Source: an uncultured Prevotellaceae bacterium (GTDB taxonomy: Bacteria > Bacteroidota > Bacteroidia > Bacteroidales > Bacteroidaceae). From it: 45,558 bases of DNA. Position 1 is the first letter of the stretch. Each line of letters starts with the position of its first letter. Under the pieces are notes generated by a model. The model made no database searches. It was not told where the DNA came from and saw only the letters and a program-made list of their open reading frames with translations. Made by a program: the position numbers and the translations under genes. Of this stretch, positions 7,836 to 16,370 are shown piece after piece. The stretch covers positions 1 to 45,558 of the forward strand of contig CACZRN010000083.1 of assembly GCA_902783625.1 (NCBI GenBank), in the 5' to 3' direction.

Positions 7836-9347
7836 ATGATTTCGTTCATTGTCAGTATTGTTGTACTCGTTTGCGCTTACTTTGTCTATGGGCGCATTGT
7901 TGAGAAAGTCTTTTCACCCGACAACAGGATGACTCCTGCCATTGCCTTAAGCGACGGAGTCGACTATATAGCCATGCCAGGATGGAAGGTGTTCATGATT
8001 CAATTCCTTAACATCGCCGGCACGGGCCCTATATTCGGAGCTATCATGGGTGCTTGGTATGGCCCTGCCGCCTATCTTTGGATTGTGCTCGGGTGCGTTT
8101 TCGCCGGCGCTGTGCACGACTATTTCGTGGGAATGTTGTCGATGAGAAACTCAGGCTCGGGCCTGCCAGAACTCGTGGGATTATACCTCGGTCAGAACGC
8201 CCGCAGGCTGATGCTAGTATTCTCGGTGATACTGCTTGCGATGGTGGGCGTGGTGTTCGTGTATAGTCCTGCGCTGATACTCGGTGGCATGTGGGGAACA
8301 AAGATGATGTGGGTACTGATAATATTCGGATATTATGTCATAGCGACGATGCTTCCCATCGACAAGATTATCGGAAAGATATATCCTCTCTTCGCATTCT
8401 CATTGCTCTTTATGGCAGCGGCATTGTTTGTGGGATTGATAATCAAGCACCCTACCCTGCCCGAGATATGGAGCAACATGAGCGACATAAATGCCAATTC
8501 ACCACAGTCGTTGCTCGGCACTGAGACATTCATCGACAAGAATCCGCTATTCCCATGCTTGTTCATCACTATTGCATGCGGAGCCATCAGCGGTTTCCAT
8601 GCCACGCAGAGTCCTTTGATGGCGCGTTGTCTGAGCAGTGAGAAATATGGTCGCCCGATATTCTACGGCGCAATGATCACTGAAGGCATCGTGGCATTGA
8701 TATGGGCAACGGTTTCAATGTATTTCTTCTATTACGGTGGATGGCGTGAGGTTGTCAGTCCCGAAACGGCAGAAAACTTCCTTGCCCAAGCCGATGGAGG
8801 CAAATCGCTTATTCAGTATTTCGATGCCCCGTCGGTTGTCAAAGAAGTTTGTAGCGGATGGCTCGGCATCTTCGGCGGCATACTGGCAATACTTGGCGTG
8901 GTGGCAGCTCCGATAACGAGTGGCGACACCGCTTTCCGCAGTGCCCGACTGATTATTGCCGACGCCCTGGGGCTTGCTCAGCGCACAATCTCAAAGCGTC
9001 TGGTTGTAAGCATCCCTCTCTTCTTGGCTGCTATAATGCTGCTTGTGTGGCAGGCAGAGAACCCGAACGGATTTAATATCATATGGCAATGGTTCGGATG
9101 GTCGAACCAGACGCTAGCGACGTTTGCCCTTTGGACTATCACCGTCTATCTTGTACAAAGGAAGAAACCGTTTATAATCACATTTGTTCCTGCATTGTTC
9201 ATGACGGTTGTATGTTCCACATTCCTGCTCGTATCAGGCCAGGCATTCGGATTGTCAACCCAGATAGGCTACACCGGAGGGGCTGTTATACTCGTCTTAA
9301 CGCTTGTTTGGTTCTTCTCGTGGTATCGACGCCAGATGAAAAAATGA
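7836..9347 (+). CDS. cstA: CstA family carbon starvation / peptide or pyruvate transporter
   Basis: Polytopic inner-membrane protein of the CstA family. E. coli members take up pyruvate or peptides during carbon limitation; the substrate here is not known. The protein is 503 residues, the short form common in Bacteroidota versus about 700 in E. coli. It starts with a hydrophobic helix followed by the family motif FVYGRIVEKVF, and has about a dozen hydrophobic segments to the C-terminus. Conserved stretches include NIAGTGPIFGAIMGAWYGP and ITSGDTAFRSARL. It has its own promoter at 7686-7716 and is followed 71 bp later by a small outer-membrane protein gene. Confidence 0.92.
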   Translation: MISFIVSIVVLVCAYFVYGRIVEKVFSPDNRMTPAIALSDGVDYIAMPGWKVFMIQFLNIAGTGPIFGAIMGAWYGPAAYLWIVLGCVFAGAVHDYFVGMLSMRNSGSGLPELVGLYLGQNARRLMLVFSVILLAMVGVVFVYSPALILGGMWGTKMMWVLIIFGYYVIATMLPIDKIIGKIYPLFAFSLLFMAAALFVGLIIKHPTLPEIWSNMSDINANSPQSLLGTETFIDKNPLFPCLFITIACGAISGFHATQSPLMARCLSSEKYGRPIFYGAMITEGIVALIWATVSMYFFYYGGWREVVSPETAENFLAQADGGKSLIQYFDAPSVVKEVCSGWLGIFGGILAILGVVAAPITSGDTAFRSARLIIADALGLAQRTISKRLVVSIPLFLAAIMLLVWQAENPNGFNIIWQWFGWSNQTLATFALWTITVYLVQRKKPFIITFVPALFMTVVCSTFLLVSGQAFGLSTQIGYTGGAVILVLTLVWFFSWYRRQMKK

Positions 9348-9418
9348 TGGTAAAACCATTCCGCATATTAGTGACTGATAATTATTATTGATAACTTATT
9401 TAACAACAACTTATTTAT

Positions 9419-9916
9419 ATGAAAAAGAGAATCACAGTGATCATTTCCGCACTCTTGCTGACACTCTCGGCCAGTGCACAGTTTGAAAAAGACAAGATCT
9501 ACATCGGCAGCTCGGTGACAGGACTTAATCTTACCTATAGCGGACTCGAGAAGCTGAGCTTGGGAGCACAGGCACAGGTGGGTTATTTCGTTGCTCAAGA
9601 CTTGATGCTCTATGCACAATGCGGGTATAACCACAGCGGCGTAGAAGGCTCTGCCGATCAGATTGGCGTAGGCGTAGGCGGCAGATATTACATTGAGCAA
9701 AATGGTATCTTCCTCGGCGCAAACTGCAATCTCGTTCACGCGTACCATACTTATAATGATATTCGTCCGGGTGTAGAAGTGGGCTATGCATTCTTCCTCA
9801 GCCGCACAGTGACGATTGAGCCGGCCATCTACTACATCCAGTCGTTCAAGAAGCACAGCGACTATTCAACGATCGGGCTGAAGATCGGCTTCGGCATTTA
9901 TCTGTTCAACGACTGA
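9419..9916 (+). CDS. Small outer-membrane beta-barrel protein
   Basis: Exported protein of 165 residues with a signal peptide ([20 protein letters not shown], cleavage before Q21). The mature part alternates hydrophobic and polar residues with many aromatic and Gly residues, as in 8-stranded OmpA/OmpX-like barrels, and ends in GIYLFND. Function is unknown; such barrels are common porin-like or structural proteins. Its stop codon overlaps the recR start by one base (9916), so the two are translationally coupled, although a functional link is unlikely. No Shine-Dalgarno sequence is visible before the start, as is usual in this phylum. Confidence 0.75.
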   Translation: MKKRITVIISALLLTLSASAQFEKDKIYIGSSVTGLNLTYSGLEKLSLGAQAQVGYFVAQDLMLYAQCGYNHSGVEGSADQIGVGVGGRYYIEQNGIFLGANCNLVHAYHTYNDIRPGVEVGYAFFLSRTVTIEPAIYYIQSFKKHSDYSTIGLKIGFGIYLFND

Positions 9917-10527
9917 TGTACACGCCATTTCCCTCTCAGCTACTCGAAAAGGCTGTGAGTGAATTTTCGAAACTGCCAGGCATAGGGCGGAAAACCGCCC
10001 TAAGGCTTGTGCTCGATTTACTTCGCCGAAGCGATGAGGAGGTTTTTGACTTTGCCTCTGCAATAGAAACCATGAAACGCGAAGTGAAGCATTGCAAGGT
10101 ATGTCATAACATCAGCGATACCGACATCTGCCCTATATGTTCCGACCCACGACGCGACAAGTCTACAATTTGCGTAGTGGAGAATATTCAGGACGTAATG
10201 GCTATAGAAAACACGCAGCAATACTCAGGGTTGTATCATGTACTGGGAGGAATAATCTCACCAATGGACGGTGTCGGCCCAAGCGACATCGAGATCGACT
10301 CTTTAGTTGAAAGAGTGGCACAAGGTGGTATCGAGGAAGTGATTATGGCAATAAGCCCAACAATGGAAGGAGACACAACAGCTTTCTACATATCACGTCG
10401 ACTGGCAGAATATGATGTTAAAATCACCGTTATAGCACGAGGAATTGCTATTGGCGACGAGTTGGAATATGCCGACGAGGTGACACTCGGACGTTCGATA
10501 CTAAATCGCACACCACTCGACAAATAA
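9916..10527 (+). CDS. recR: Recombination mediator protein RecR
   Basis: Works with RecO and RecF to load RecA on gapped DNA. The 203 residues match RecR. A helix-hairpin-helix region with [17 protein letters not shown] occupies about 20-36. The C4 zinc finger is C60, C63, C72, C75 (CKVC and CPIC). A Toprim domain runs from about 83, with VVEN and the acidic residues expected, followed by the C-terminal segment ending [21 protein letters not shown]. The start ATG overlaps the stop of the preceding barrel gene. recF lies about 3.4 kb downstream on the opposite strand. Confidence 0.97.
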   Translation: MYTPFPSQLLEKAVSEFSKLPGIGRKTALRLVLDLLRRSDEEVFDFASAIETMKREVKHCKVCHNISDTDICPICSDPRRDKSTICVVENIQDVMAIENTQQYSGLYHVLGGIISPMDGVGPSDIEIDSLVERVAQGGIEEVIMAISPTMEGDTTAFYISRRLAEYDVKITVIARGIAIGDELEYADEVTLGRSILNRTPLDK

Positions 10528-10536
10528 ATTATTAAT

Positions 10537-10968
10537 ATGGAAAAGACAGTCAAGAACTTACGCATGCTTTTTCTATGCTCTATAGCAGTAGCATTGATTA
10601 TAGTCTTGTTATACGAGACAGAAATTTTGCTTCCTGGCGCATTGGCACTTAACAACAGGTTGTGCTTCGTTGTTGCCACGATTATGGAACTGCTTACAAT
10701 AGCGATAATTCCGTTTGCCTTGCGCCTGTTCAAATTCAGAAAAGTAAACGGCAAACTGACTGAAAGCGAGGCCACGAGATGGGATAACCTTCTGAAATAT
10801 GGCTCTGTCAGGATTCTCTTGCTCGCGATACCAATGATTATCAATGTCGTCTGCTATTATCTCTTCACTCTGACAGCCTTTGCCTATATGGCAATAATCC
10901 TTTTCCTCTGCATGTTCTTCGTTTATCCTACTGTCGATAAATGTATAGCAGAAACGACAAAACAATAA
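10537..10968 (+). CDS. Hypothetical four-helix membrane protein
   Basis: I do not recognise the family. The 143-residue protein has four predicted membrane helices: about 9-26, 40-62, 88-108 and 110-130, with a basic loop (KFRKVNGKLTESEATRW) between helices 2 and 3. There is no signal peptide and no catalytic motif. It lies 9 bp after recR and 12 bp before the GT2 gene, so it belongs to the same transcription unit. Its position next to a glycosyltransferase gives a weak hint of an envelope role. Confidence 0.7.
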   Translation: MEKTVKNLRMLFLCSIAVALIIVLLYETEILLPGALALNNRLCFVVATIMELLTIAIIPFALRLFKFRKVNGKLTESEATRWDNLLKYGSVRILLLAIPMIINVVCYYLFTLTAFAYMAIILFLCMFFVYPTVDKCIAETTKQ

Positions 10969-10980
10969 ACTCCTGAAGCC

Positions 10981-12168
10981 TTGAAACTTTCAGTAATCAT
11001 AGTAAGCTACAACGTCAGATACTACCTTGAGCAGTGTCTGCTGTCATTGGTTCGTGCTACAGAAGGTATCGAGACGGAGATATATGTAGTTGACAACCAC
11101 TCTCGCGACGGCTCTGCTGAGTTTATATCAGAGAGATTTCCAAAGGTCAACGTCATAAGCATGTCGCATAACTCCGGATTTGCTTCGGCCAACAATGTAG
11201 CAATCAAACAAAGTTCGGGCGAATATTTTCTCCTGCTAAATCCCGACACTATCGTAGCAGAGAACACCATACGCGAAAGCGTGGCATTCATGGACAATCA
11301 CCCCGAAGCTGGTGCCCATGGTGTACGCATGTTGAAGTCAAATGGCGAGAATGCACTTGAGTCGCGGAGGGGGCTACCTACTCCAATGACTGCATTCTAT
11401 AAGATGTGTGGACTATGCGCAAAATATCCAAACAGCAAACGTTTCGGGCGCTATTATATGAGCAACCTGCCATGGGATAAACCTGCACAGATTGAGATTA
11501 TCAGTGGCGCATATTGCATGCTACGCAGGAAAGCACTTGACGAGATTGGCTTGCTTGACGAAGATTTCTTCATGTATGGAGAGGATATCGACTTGTCATA
11601 TCGAATGCTAAAAGGCGGATACGAGAACTGGTATATTCCCTCCGCAATACTTCACTATAAGGGAGAAAGTACACAGCAGTCGTCTTTCAGATACGTTCAC
11701 GTGTTTTACGAGGCGATGCTTATTTTCTTCAGAAAGCACTTCTCAAACATAGGTTTCCTTCTGAGTATTCCGATAAAATTCGCAATATACGCCAAAGCAA
11801 CCGTTGCGTTGATAAAGACTCAATTGGCAAGAATGAAGAAAGGACTTGGATTCTTTACTGGCAGCAAGAAAAAAGAGGAGCTTTACGTGTTCGTCGGATG
11901 CAGTAAAATGATTGATGCCTGTCAAGCTATTGCGCGCAGAAACGGACTTAATGCCACATTTAAAGAAACAGATGCCGAAACATATAAGGGACATTCTGTT
12001 GACGACTTTAACCGCGCTGATATAATTTACGTGGTGTATGATGTCAACGCCTTTAGCTACGGCTCCATATTTGGTTTCTTTTCCCAGTCGCCAAAACATA
12101 ATGTCTTTATTGGTACCTACGACATAGAAACAGGTGTTGTCATCACTCCCGATGACATTTTTAAATGA
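10981..12168 (+). CDS. Glycosyltransferase family 2 protein with C-terminal extension
   Basis: Inverting sugar transferase of the rhamnosyltransferase-like GT2 group, probably acting on a surface polysaccharide or lipid-linked glycan at the cytosolic membrane face. The GT-A domain starts at once with KLSVIIVSYNVRYYLEQCL; VVDNHSRDGS (37-46), NPDT (87-90, metal site) and EDIDLSYR (201-208, near the catalytic base) follow. A hydrophobic stretch at about 245-272 may contact the membrane. Residues 290-395 form an extra domain beyond usual GT2 length that I cannot name. The start is TTG at 10981, chosen because the family motif begins at residue 2 and no ATG is available. It overlaps the next gene by 4 bp. 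Confidence 0.88.
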   Translation: MKLSVIIVSYNVRYYLEQCLLSLVRATEGIETEIYVVDNHSRDGSAEFISERFPKVNVISMSHNSGFASANNVAIKQSSGEYFLLLNPDTIVAENTIRESVAFMDNHPEAGAHGVRMLKSNGENALESRRGLPTPMTAFYKMCGLCAKYPNSKRFGRYYMSNLPWDKPAQIEIISGAYCMLRRKALDEIGLLDEDFFMYGEDIDLSYRMLKGGYENWYIPSAILHYKGESTQQSSFRYVHVFYEAMLIFFRKHFSNIGFLLSIPIKFAIYAKATVALIKTQLARMKKGLGFFTGSKKKEELYVFVGCSKMIDACQAIARRNGLNATFKETDAETYKGHSVDDFNRADIIYVVYDVNAFSYGSIFGFFSQSPKHNVFIGTYDIETGVVITPDDIFK

Positions 12169-12686
12169 ACAAAGACATGCAGCTACCCGAAGTTACATTA
12201 AGAGCAATTGAACCAGAAGACCTCGATGTCCTATATCGCATTGAGAACGACCGCCAGCTTTGGGGCGAGGGCATTACCAATGTGCCTTACTCGCGATATA
12301 TCCTGCACGAATATATTGCCACGTCATCGGCTGATATTTACACTGACAAACAGGTAAGATTCATGATAATTGATCCGCAAGGTGTTGCTGTAGGAATTGC
12401 CGACCTCGTAAATTTCAATCCAAAGCATCGTCGTGCCGAAGTTGGACTTATGCTAATGTCGCAATATAGAGGCCGTGGATATGCCTCAGCGGCATTGAAG
12501 GAATTATGCCGCTACTCGTCAGAGGTGCTGAACATCAACCAGCTGTATGCCGTCGTTTCAACAGATAACATAAAGTCAATCACCATGTTAAAGCGCATGG
12601 GCTTCCACGAGAGCGGAGTATTGTCGGAGTGGCTATGCAATGGATGCGAATATTCCGATGCCATTATATTGCAAAAAAAATTATAA
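12165..12686 (+). CDS. GNAT family N-acetyltransferase (RimJ/SpeG-like)
   Basis: Cytosolic acetyl-CoA-dependent acetyltransferase. The 173 residues begin with the group-typical VTLRAIEPEDLDVLYRIEND. The acetyl-CoA pyrophosphate loop is Q100-YRGRGYA (101-107), preceded by AEVGLMLM. The C-terminal LKRMGFHESGVL and the closing strand are standard for RimJ/RimL/spermidine acetyltransferases. Substrate is unknown; in this group it could be a ribosomal protein, a polyamine or an amino sugar. ATGA overlap with the GT2 gene shows coupling. It is the last protein gene before the tRNA-Asp pair. Confidence 0.88.
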   Translation: MNKDMQLPEVTLRAIEPEDLDVLYRIENDRQLWGEGITNVPYSRYILHEYIATSSADIYTDKQVRFMIIDPQGVAVGIADLVNFNPKHRRAEVGLMLMSQYRGRGYASAALKELCRYSSEVLNINQLYAVVSTDNIKSITMLKRMGFHESGVLSEWLCNGCEYSDAIILQKKL

Positions 12687-12702
12687 AAAAATGATTTTAA
12701 GT

Positions 12703-12733
12703 TTTGGCGGTATAAAAAAAATAGTTAACTTTG
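12703..12733 (+). promoter_or_regulatory. Promoter of the tRNA-Asp pair
   Basis: TTTG at 12703-12706, a 19-bp spacer and TAACTTTG at 12726-12733. The predicted start near 12739 lies about 23 bases before the first tRNA. Confidence 0.78.
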
Positions 12734-12761
12734 CACCGCTAAAAACGAAATAAGAGCACTT

Positions 12762-12836
12762 GGTGCGTTAGTTCAGCCTGGTTAGAATGCCTGCCTGTCA
12801 CGCAGGAGGTCACGGGTTCGAGTCCCGTACGCACCG
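12762..12836 (+). tRNA. tRNA-Asp (GTC), first copy
   Basis: The 75-nt sequence folds as a cloverleaf: acceptor GGTGCGT with ACGCACC, D-stem GTTC/GAAT, anticodon stem CCTGC/GCAGG with loop CTGTCAC (anticodon GTC), T-stem ACGGG/CCCGT and discriminator G. The CCA end is not encoded. It differs from the second copy by one base in the D-loop (C here, T there). Confidence 0.97.
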
Positions 12837-12862
12837 CTTACTTCTTATTCTTTTTCGCACTT

Positions 12863-12937
12863 GGTGCGTTAGTTCAGCTTGGTTAGAATGCCTGCCTGTC
12901 ACGCAGGAGGTCACGGGTTCGAGTCCCGTACGCACCG
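12863..12937 (+). tRNA. tRNA-Asp (GTC), second copy
   Basis: Tandem duplicate of the tRNA at 12762, 101 bp downstream, with the same cloverleaf and anticodon GTC. The flanking GCACTT before both genes suggests the duplicated unit included a little upstream sequence. It is co-transcribed with the first copy and followed directly by a terminator. Confidence 0.97.
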
Positions 12938-12941
12938 CAGA

Positions 12942-12970
12942 AGCCTTCCATATCCGGGAGGCTTTTTTGT
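12942..12970 (+). terminator. Terminator of the tRNA-Asp operon
   Basis: AGCCTTCC (12942-12949) pairs with GGGAGGCT (12956-12963) through 8 bp including one G-T pair, and is followed by TTTTTTGTT. It begins four bases after the second tRNA. Confidence 0.85.
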
Positions 12971-13068
12971 TTATTAAAATCATCAGAAAAAAGACAGGAA
13001 ACACTATTTTATAATAAACATGTCTAATCTACATGATGAAATCAATGTATTGAGAATACATAGTCAAA

Positions 13069-13359
13069 TCAAATAATCTTCACATCAGCAATAACTTGCG
13101 CACCGACATTGTCGTTTAGTCTCTTCACAAGTTGCGCACGCATCATCGACAGGTCCTGACGAAGCGACGGATTGAGTATCTTCACGTAAAGGGTTTGGTT
13201 CTTGATATACTTTTCGCCAGTAAATCGTGCCACCGTCGCTCCAGTAATCTCTTCCCACGAATCGACAAGACGCTTCTGGTTCAATGGCGTTTCGAGCCCC
13301 TCACTGCGCAAATACTCCTTCAGGACAGAATCGATTCTCTTCACTTGCTTCCTAAACAT
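13069..13359 (-). CDS. DUF721 (DciA-like) protein
   Basis: Small protein of 96 residues that matches the DUF721 family; the better-studied actinobacterial and proteobacterial members (DciA) help load the replicative helicase. Seen here are the N-terminal helix with VLKEYLRSEGLETPLNQKRLV, then VDSWEEITGATVARFT and a C-terminal KH-like strand region TLYVKILNPSLRQDLSM. Bacteroidota members are short and their role is untested. The start overlaps the recF stop by 8 bp, so the two form one operon, consistent with a DNA replication or repair role. Confidence 0.85.
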   Translation of the reverse strand: MFRKQVKRIDSVLKEYLRSEGLETPLNQKRLVDSWEEITGATVARFTGEKYIKNQTLYVKILNPSLRQDLSMMRAQLVKRLNDNVGAQVIADVKII

Positions 13360-14452
13360 TGCTTACTTCTCCATTTTTCACGTTAAACAACTTGAAGTCA
13401 TACGCAACATTCGCAAGAATATCGTCGAGATGATGACGATTTGTATCTGTAATAAAAATCTGCCCGTAGTCACTGCGCGACACGACACGAATAATCTGCT
13501 CTACCCTATCTTTGTCGAGCTTGTCGAAGATATCATCCAGAAGAAGAATAGGAGTTGTCGCAGACGATGTGCGCCTAAGGAAATTAAATTGAGCAAGTTT
13601 AAGAGATATCACGTAAGTCTTGTTCTGTCCTTGACTACCCTCACGTTTCATGGTGAAACCGCCCACTTCCATCTCTAGATCATCGCGATGTATGCCATGA
13701 AGCGAATAGCCTACTGCACGATCTTTCATCCTGTCACGCTGGATAACATCCAACAGCGGACCGCGCTGGCAATGAGACACATAGCGGAGAGATACTTTCT
13801 CATGACTTGATGAGATTTCGTCGTATATACTTTGAAATGTGGGTATTAATTCTTCAATAAACGCCGAGCGACGCTGATAAATCTGCTCGCCGTTGCGAGC
13901 CATTTCCTCTTCCCAAAGCGTCAACAACTGTGGATCGGGCTCCTCTTCTTGCCGAAGAAGTGTGTTGCGCTGCTGCAGAGCCTTGTTGTAGTTGTTTAAA
14001 AAGTCGATATAGGCTCCGTCGTATTGAGATATTACCACATCCATCAGTCGCCTTCGCTCCTCGCTTGCACCTTCTATCAGGTAAATATCAGATGGCGAGA
14101 CAAATATAAGAGGTATCAGCCCGATATGCTGCGAGAGACGCTTGTAGTCTTTCTTGTTCCGTCTGACTCGTTTCTTCGTGCCGCGCTTCAATCCACAATA
14201 GATCTGCTCAGCCTCGCCACGTTCATCTTCGTAAGAACCTTCAAGAACAAAGAAATCCTCGCCGTGAGTGATTAGCTGGGAGTCGATGGGATTGAATGCA
14301 CTATGACAAAACGAGAGATAGTAAATAGCATCAAGAAGATTGGTTTTACCCTCACCGTTTCCACCAATGAAGCAATTCATTTTATACGACAAATCGAGAT
14401 TGATCTGCCGCAAATTCTTATAATTTATTATAGAAACTTTCTTTAGAATCAC
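13352..14452 (-). CDS. recF: DNA replication and repair protein RecF
   Basis: SMC-like ATPase that recognises gaps in DNA and acts with RecO and RecR. Residues: Walker A GGNGEGKT at 30-37, ABC signature region EGSQGQNK at 271-278, Walker B PILLLDDIFD at 301-310. The length, 366 residues, is normal. A minus-strand TATCTTTG at 14499-14492 is the likely -7 element of its promoter, about 40 bp before the start. It is transcribed divergently from the TPR-protein gene and is co-transcribed with the DUF721 gene. Confidence 0.97.
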   Translation of the reverse strand: MILKKVSIINYKNLRQINLDLSYKMNCFIGGNGEGKTNLLDAIYYLSFCHSAFNPIDSQLITHGEDFFVLEGSYEDERGEAEQIYCGLKRGTKKRVRRNKKDYKRLSQHIGLIPLIFVSPSDIYLIEGASEERRRLMDVVISQYDGAYIDFLNNYNKALQQRNTLLRQEEEPDPQLLTLWEEEMARNGEQIYQRRSAFIEELIPTFQSIYDEISSSHEKVSLRYVSHCQRGPLLDVIQRDRMKDRAVGYSLHGIHRDDLEMEVGGFTMKREGSQGQNKTYVISLKLAQFNFLRRTSSATTPILLLDDIFDKLDKDRVEQIIRVVSRSDYGQIFITDTNRHHLDDILANVAYDFKLFNVKNGEVSNV

Positions 14453-14491
14453 TGCTTACTGATAATTGGTGAAAATATTAAATTGCGATGG

Positions 14492-14499
14492 CAAAGATA
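14492..14499 (-). promoter_or_regulatory. Likely -7 element of recF promoter
   Basis: Minus-strand TATCTTTG matches TAnnTTTG. The -33 region (about 14519-14522) is only loosely TTTG-like, so strength is uncertain. Confidence 0.5.
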
Positions 14500-14538
14500 A
14501 GTGTTTTAAGCAGAAAAACGAAAAAAGTGAAGAATAAA

Positions 14539-14570
14539 TTTCAGTATATGAGAGAAATTAAGTAATTTTG
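14539..14570 (+). promoter_or_regulatory. Promoter of the TPR protein-ribH unit
   Basis: TTTC at 14539-14542, a 20-bp spacer, TAATTTTG at 14563-14570. The leader would be about 35 bases. It is divergent from the recF promoter. Confidence 0.6.
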
Positions 14571-14609
14571 CCGAGCTAAAAACGAATTAAAAACATAATA
14601 TAAAAATAA

Positions 14610-15311
14610 ATGGCAAAGAAAAACGAAAACGGAGTCATTGACATTAACGAGACTCTATCAAAGTCAGAGGCTTTTTTTGAGAAATATAAAAAGCCAATCA
14701 TCGCTGTTTTAATAGCACTTGTAGCTATTATAGTCGGCTGGTATCTCTACAAGAACTATGTGTCGGAGCCACGCAAGGCAAAAGCCAGCACCGCACTTGC
14801 TCTGTCGCAAGAGTATTTCAACAACCAGAACTTTGAGCTCGCTCTTAATGGCGATAGCCTGAAGTCTGTAGGTCTGCTGAAGATCATTAGCGACTTCAAA
14901 GGAACAGATGCAGCTAACCTTGCAAACCTCTACGCCGGCCTTTGCTATGCAAATACCGACAAGTGGGAAGATGCAATTAAGCATCTTGAGGCATTCAAGC
15001 CCCGCACCGACAAAATGATCAGCCCTTCAGCAGTAGCAGCACTTGGAAATGCTTATGCACATGTTGACAAACTCGACAAAGCAGTAAGCAAGTTGAAAGA
15101 AGCTGCCACACTTGCCGACAAACAGTCGAAAGAAGGTGTGAACAACGCACTCTCAGCCGACTTCCTGCTTCAGGCAGGCAAGATTCTTGAAAGCCAAGGG
15201 AAGAAAGATGAAGCACTGAAAGTTTATAAGGAAATCAAAGAAAAGTATGTCAGCGCTTACATCGTTCAGGACCAGGAAATAGAGAAATACATAGAGCGAG
15301 CATCAAGATAA
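14610..15311 (+). CDS. Membrane-anchored tetratricopeptide repeat protein (YfgM-like)
   Basis: Protein of 233 residues with a short Lys-rich cytosolic N-terminus, one membrane helix at about 29-48 (PIIAVLIALVAIIVGWYLY), and a periplasmic helical domain with TPR-type repeats, for instance ANLYAGLCYANTDKWEDAI and AVAALGNAYAHVDKLDKAV. The layout resembles YfgM, which in E. coli binds the Sec translocon and chaperones; the role here is inferred from architecture only. It lies 9 bp upstream of ribH and shares a transcript, as is common in Bacteroidota. Confidence 0.82.
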   Translation: MAKKNENGVIDINETLSKSEAFFEKYKKPIIAVLIALVAIIVGWYLYKNYVSEPRKAKASTALALSQEYFNNQNFELALNGDSLKSVGLLKIISDFKGTDAANLANLYAGLCYANTDKWEDAIKHLEAFKPRTDKMISPSAVAALGNAYAHVDKLDKAVSKLKEAATLADKQSKEGVNNALSADFLLQAGKILESQGKKDEALKVYKEIKEKYVSAYIVQDQEIEKYIERASR

Positions 15312-15320
15312 GATTCCTAC

Positions 15321-15797
15321 ATGGCAACTATTCATCACAACCTATCGAGCTACGACGAGACTAAAGTACCCGATGCCAGCAACATGTGCTTCGGCATTGT
15401 TGTCAGCGAGTGGAATAAAGAAATCACAAGTGCACTTCTGCAAGGTACGGTCAGTACTCTTGAAAAGCATGGAGCACTTAGTGAGAATATCCATGTGAAA
15501 TCTGTCCCAGGCAGTTTTGAACTTGTCTACGGAGCACATCAGATGGTGCTAAACGGAGGATATGATGCTGTGATAATTCTTGGCAGTGTTATCAGAGGCG
15601 AGACGCCTCACTTCGAATACATCTGTCAGGGAGTCACCCAAGGCATCGCGCAGTTGAACTGCAAAAGTGAGATTCCAATCGTCTATGGACTCCTGACTAC
15701 CGACAATATTGAACAGGCACGGGAACGCAGCGGTGGAAGATTAGGGAATAAAGGAGATGAATGTGCCGTGGTTGCTATAAAAATGGCTAAATTCTAA
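15321..15797 (+). CDS. ribH: 6,7-dimethyl-8-ribityllumazine synthase
   Basis: Penultimate step of riboflavin synthesis: condenses 5-amino-6-ribitylamino-uracil with 3,4-dihydroxy-2-butanone 4-phosphate. The 158 residues contain VPGSFEL (62-68) and [13 protein letters not shown] (88-100) with the catalytic His97, followed by the C-terminal [15 protein letters not shown]. These enzymes assemble as pentamers or 60-mer capsids. It follows the TPR gene by 9 bp and ends in a strong terminator; no FMN riboswitch was recognised upstream. Confidence 0.97.
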   Translation: MATIHHNLSSYDETKVPDASNMCFGIVVSEWNKEITSALLQGTVSTLEKHGALSENIHVKSVPGSFELVYGAHQMVLNGGYDAVIILGSVIRGETPHFEYICQGVTQGIAQLNCKSEIPIVYGLLTTDNIEQARERSGGRLGNKGDECAVVAIKMAKF

Positions 15798-15828
15798 CTT
15801 AAGGTGGTTTCACCAACGTAAAACAACA

Positions 15829-15866
15829 AAAGCCTGTGGCTACAAATCGTAGGCACAGGCTTTTAT
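15829..15866 (+). terminator. Terminator after ribH
   Basis: AAGCCTGTG (15831-15839) pairs with CACAGGCTT (15855-15863), with an inner CTAC/GTAG stem, followed by TT after the outer stem. Read-through would be needed to express the next gene, which starts 18 bp later and has no clear promoter of its own. Confidence 0.8.
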
Positions 15867-15883
15867 CTTAAAATAAACATAAT

Positions 15884-16267
15884 ATGAAATTATATCAACT
15901 ACTTCAGGCCTACGAATTCGACGAGATAATGATTGCCGTCAATGATATGTTTCCAGGAACTAAGAAATATCGTAGTCCGCTAAAGAAAGCATACGATATT
16001 CTCACAAGTCTCCGTCCTGTGGATAACAAGAAAACCATAAGGTATAAGATACTTAAAGACGAGGATCGCGCGGAGCAGTACATGGGAGCAGAAGATACAT
16101 GCTTTACCACAACATGGGAGGTATGCCTCGGGAAGAGTGTCTCGAGAGAACACGGAGTTGACCTGAGCGATGTGGAACTCGCAGCCAACTGCCTGGTAAA
16201 CCTATGCTTTCTGGGAACATGTCCTAAAGAATTTGAACCTTACCGTCAGCAGCTACGTAGATACTAG
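15884..16267 (+). CDS. Conserved hypothetical protein (possibly DUF6557-like)
   Basis: Protein of 127 residues without signal peptide or membrane segment. It begins MKLYQLLQAYEFDEIMIAVNDMF and has a mixed charged, probably alpha/beta fold; three Cys residues cluster at NCLVNLCFLGTC. It resembles small Bacteroidales-only proteins grouped as DUF6557, but I cannot confirm this from sequence alone. The open frame has good codon composition and ends just before a long hairpin. Function unknown. Confidence 0.65.
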   Translation: MKLYQLLQAYEFDEIMIAVNDMFPGTKKYRSPLKKAYDILTSLRPVDNKKTIRYKILKDEDRAEQYMGAEDTCFTTTWEVCLGKSVSREHGVDLSDVELAANCLVNLCFLGTCPKEFEPYRQQLRRY

Positions 16268-16285
16268 CCTGCACATTAAATAATC

Positions 16286-16350
16286 ATAGCTCGCAGTTTA
16301 GGTTCTTAGTTGGCATGAAGGTCATGCATGAACCAGAAACTACGAGCTAT
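16286..16350. terminator. Long inverted repeat between convergent genes
   Basis: ATAGCTCG with AGTTT and GGTTC (16286-16305) pairs with GAACC, AAACT and CGAGCTAT (16330-16350), a stem of about 18 bp with small mismatches and a 24-base loop. It separates the convergent genes ending at 16267 and 16371. There is no strong T-run, so it may be a weak bidirectional terminator or an RNA-stabilising hairpin. Confidence 0.5.
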
Positions 16351-16370
16351 AATTATCCGAAATAAACTTT

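Noticed and set aside
12787..13014. 75-codon plus-strand frame across the tRNA-Asp genes
   Set aside because: It reads through two tRNA genes and the terminator, which explain the sequence.
15200..15330. FMN riboswitch before ribH
   Set aside because: ribH lies 9 bp after the TPR gene in the same transcript and no RFN-type conserved segments were seen before either gene.
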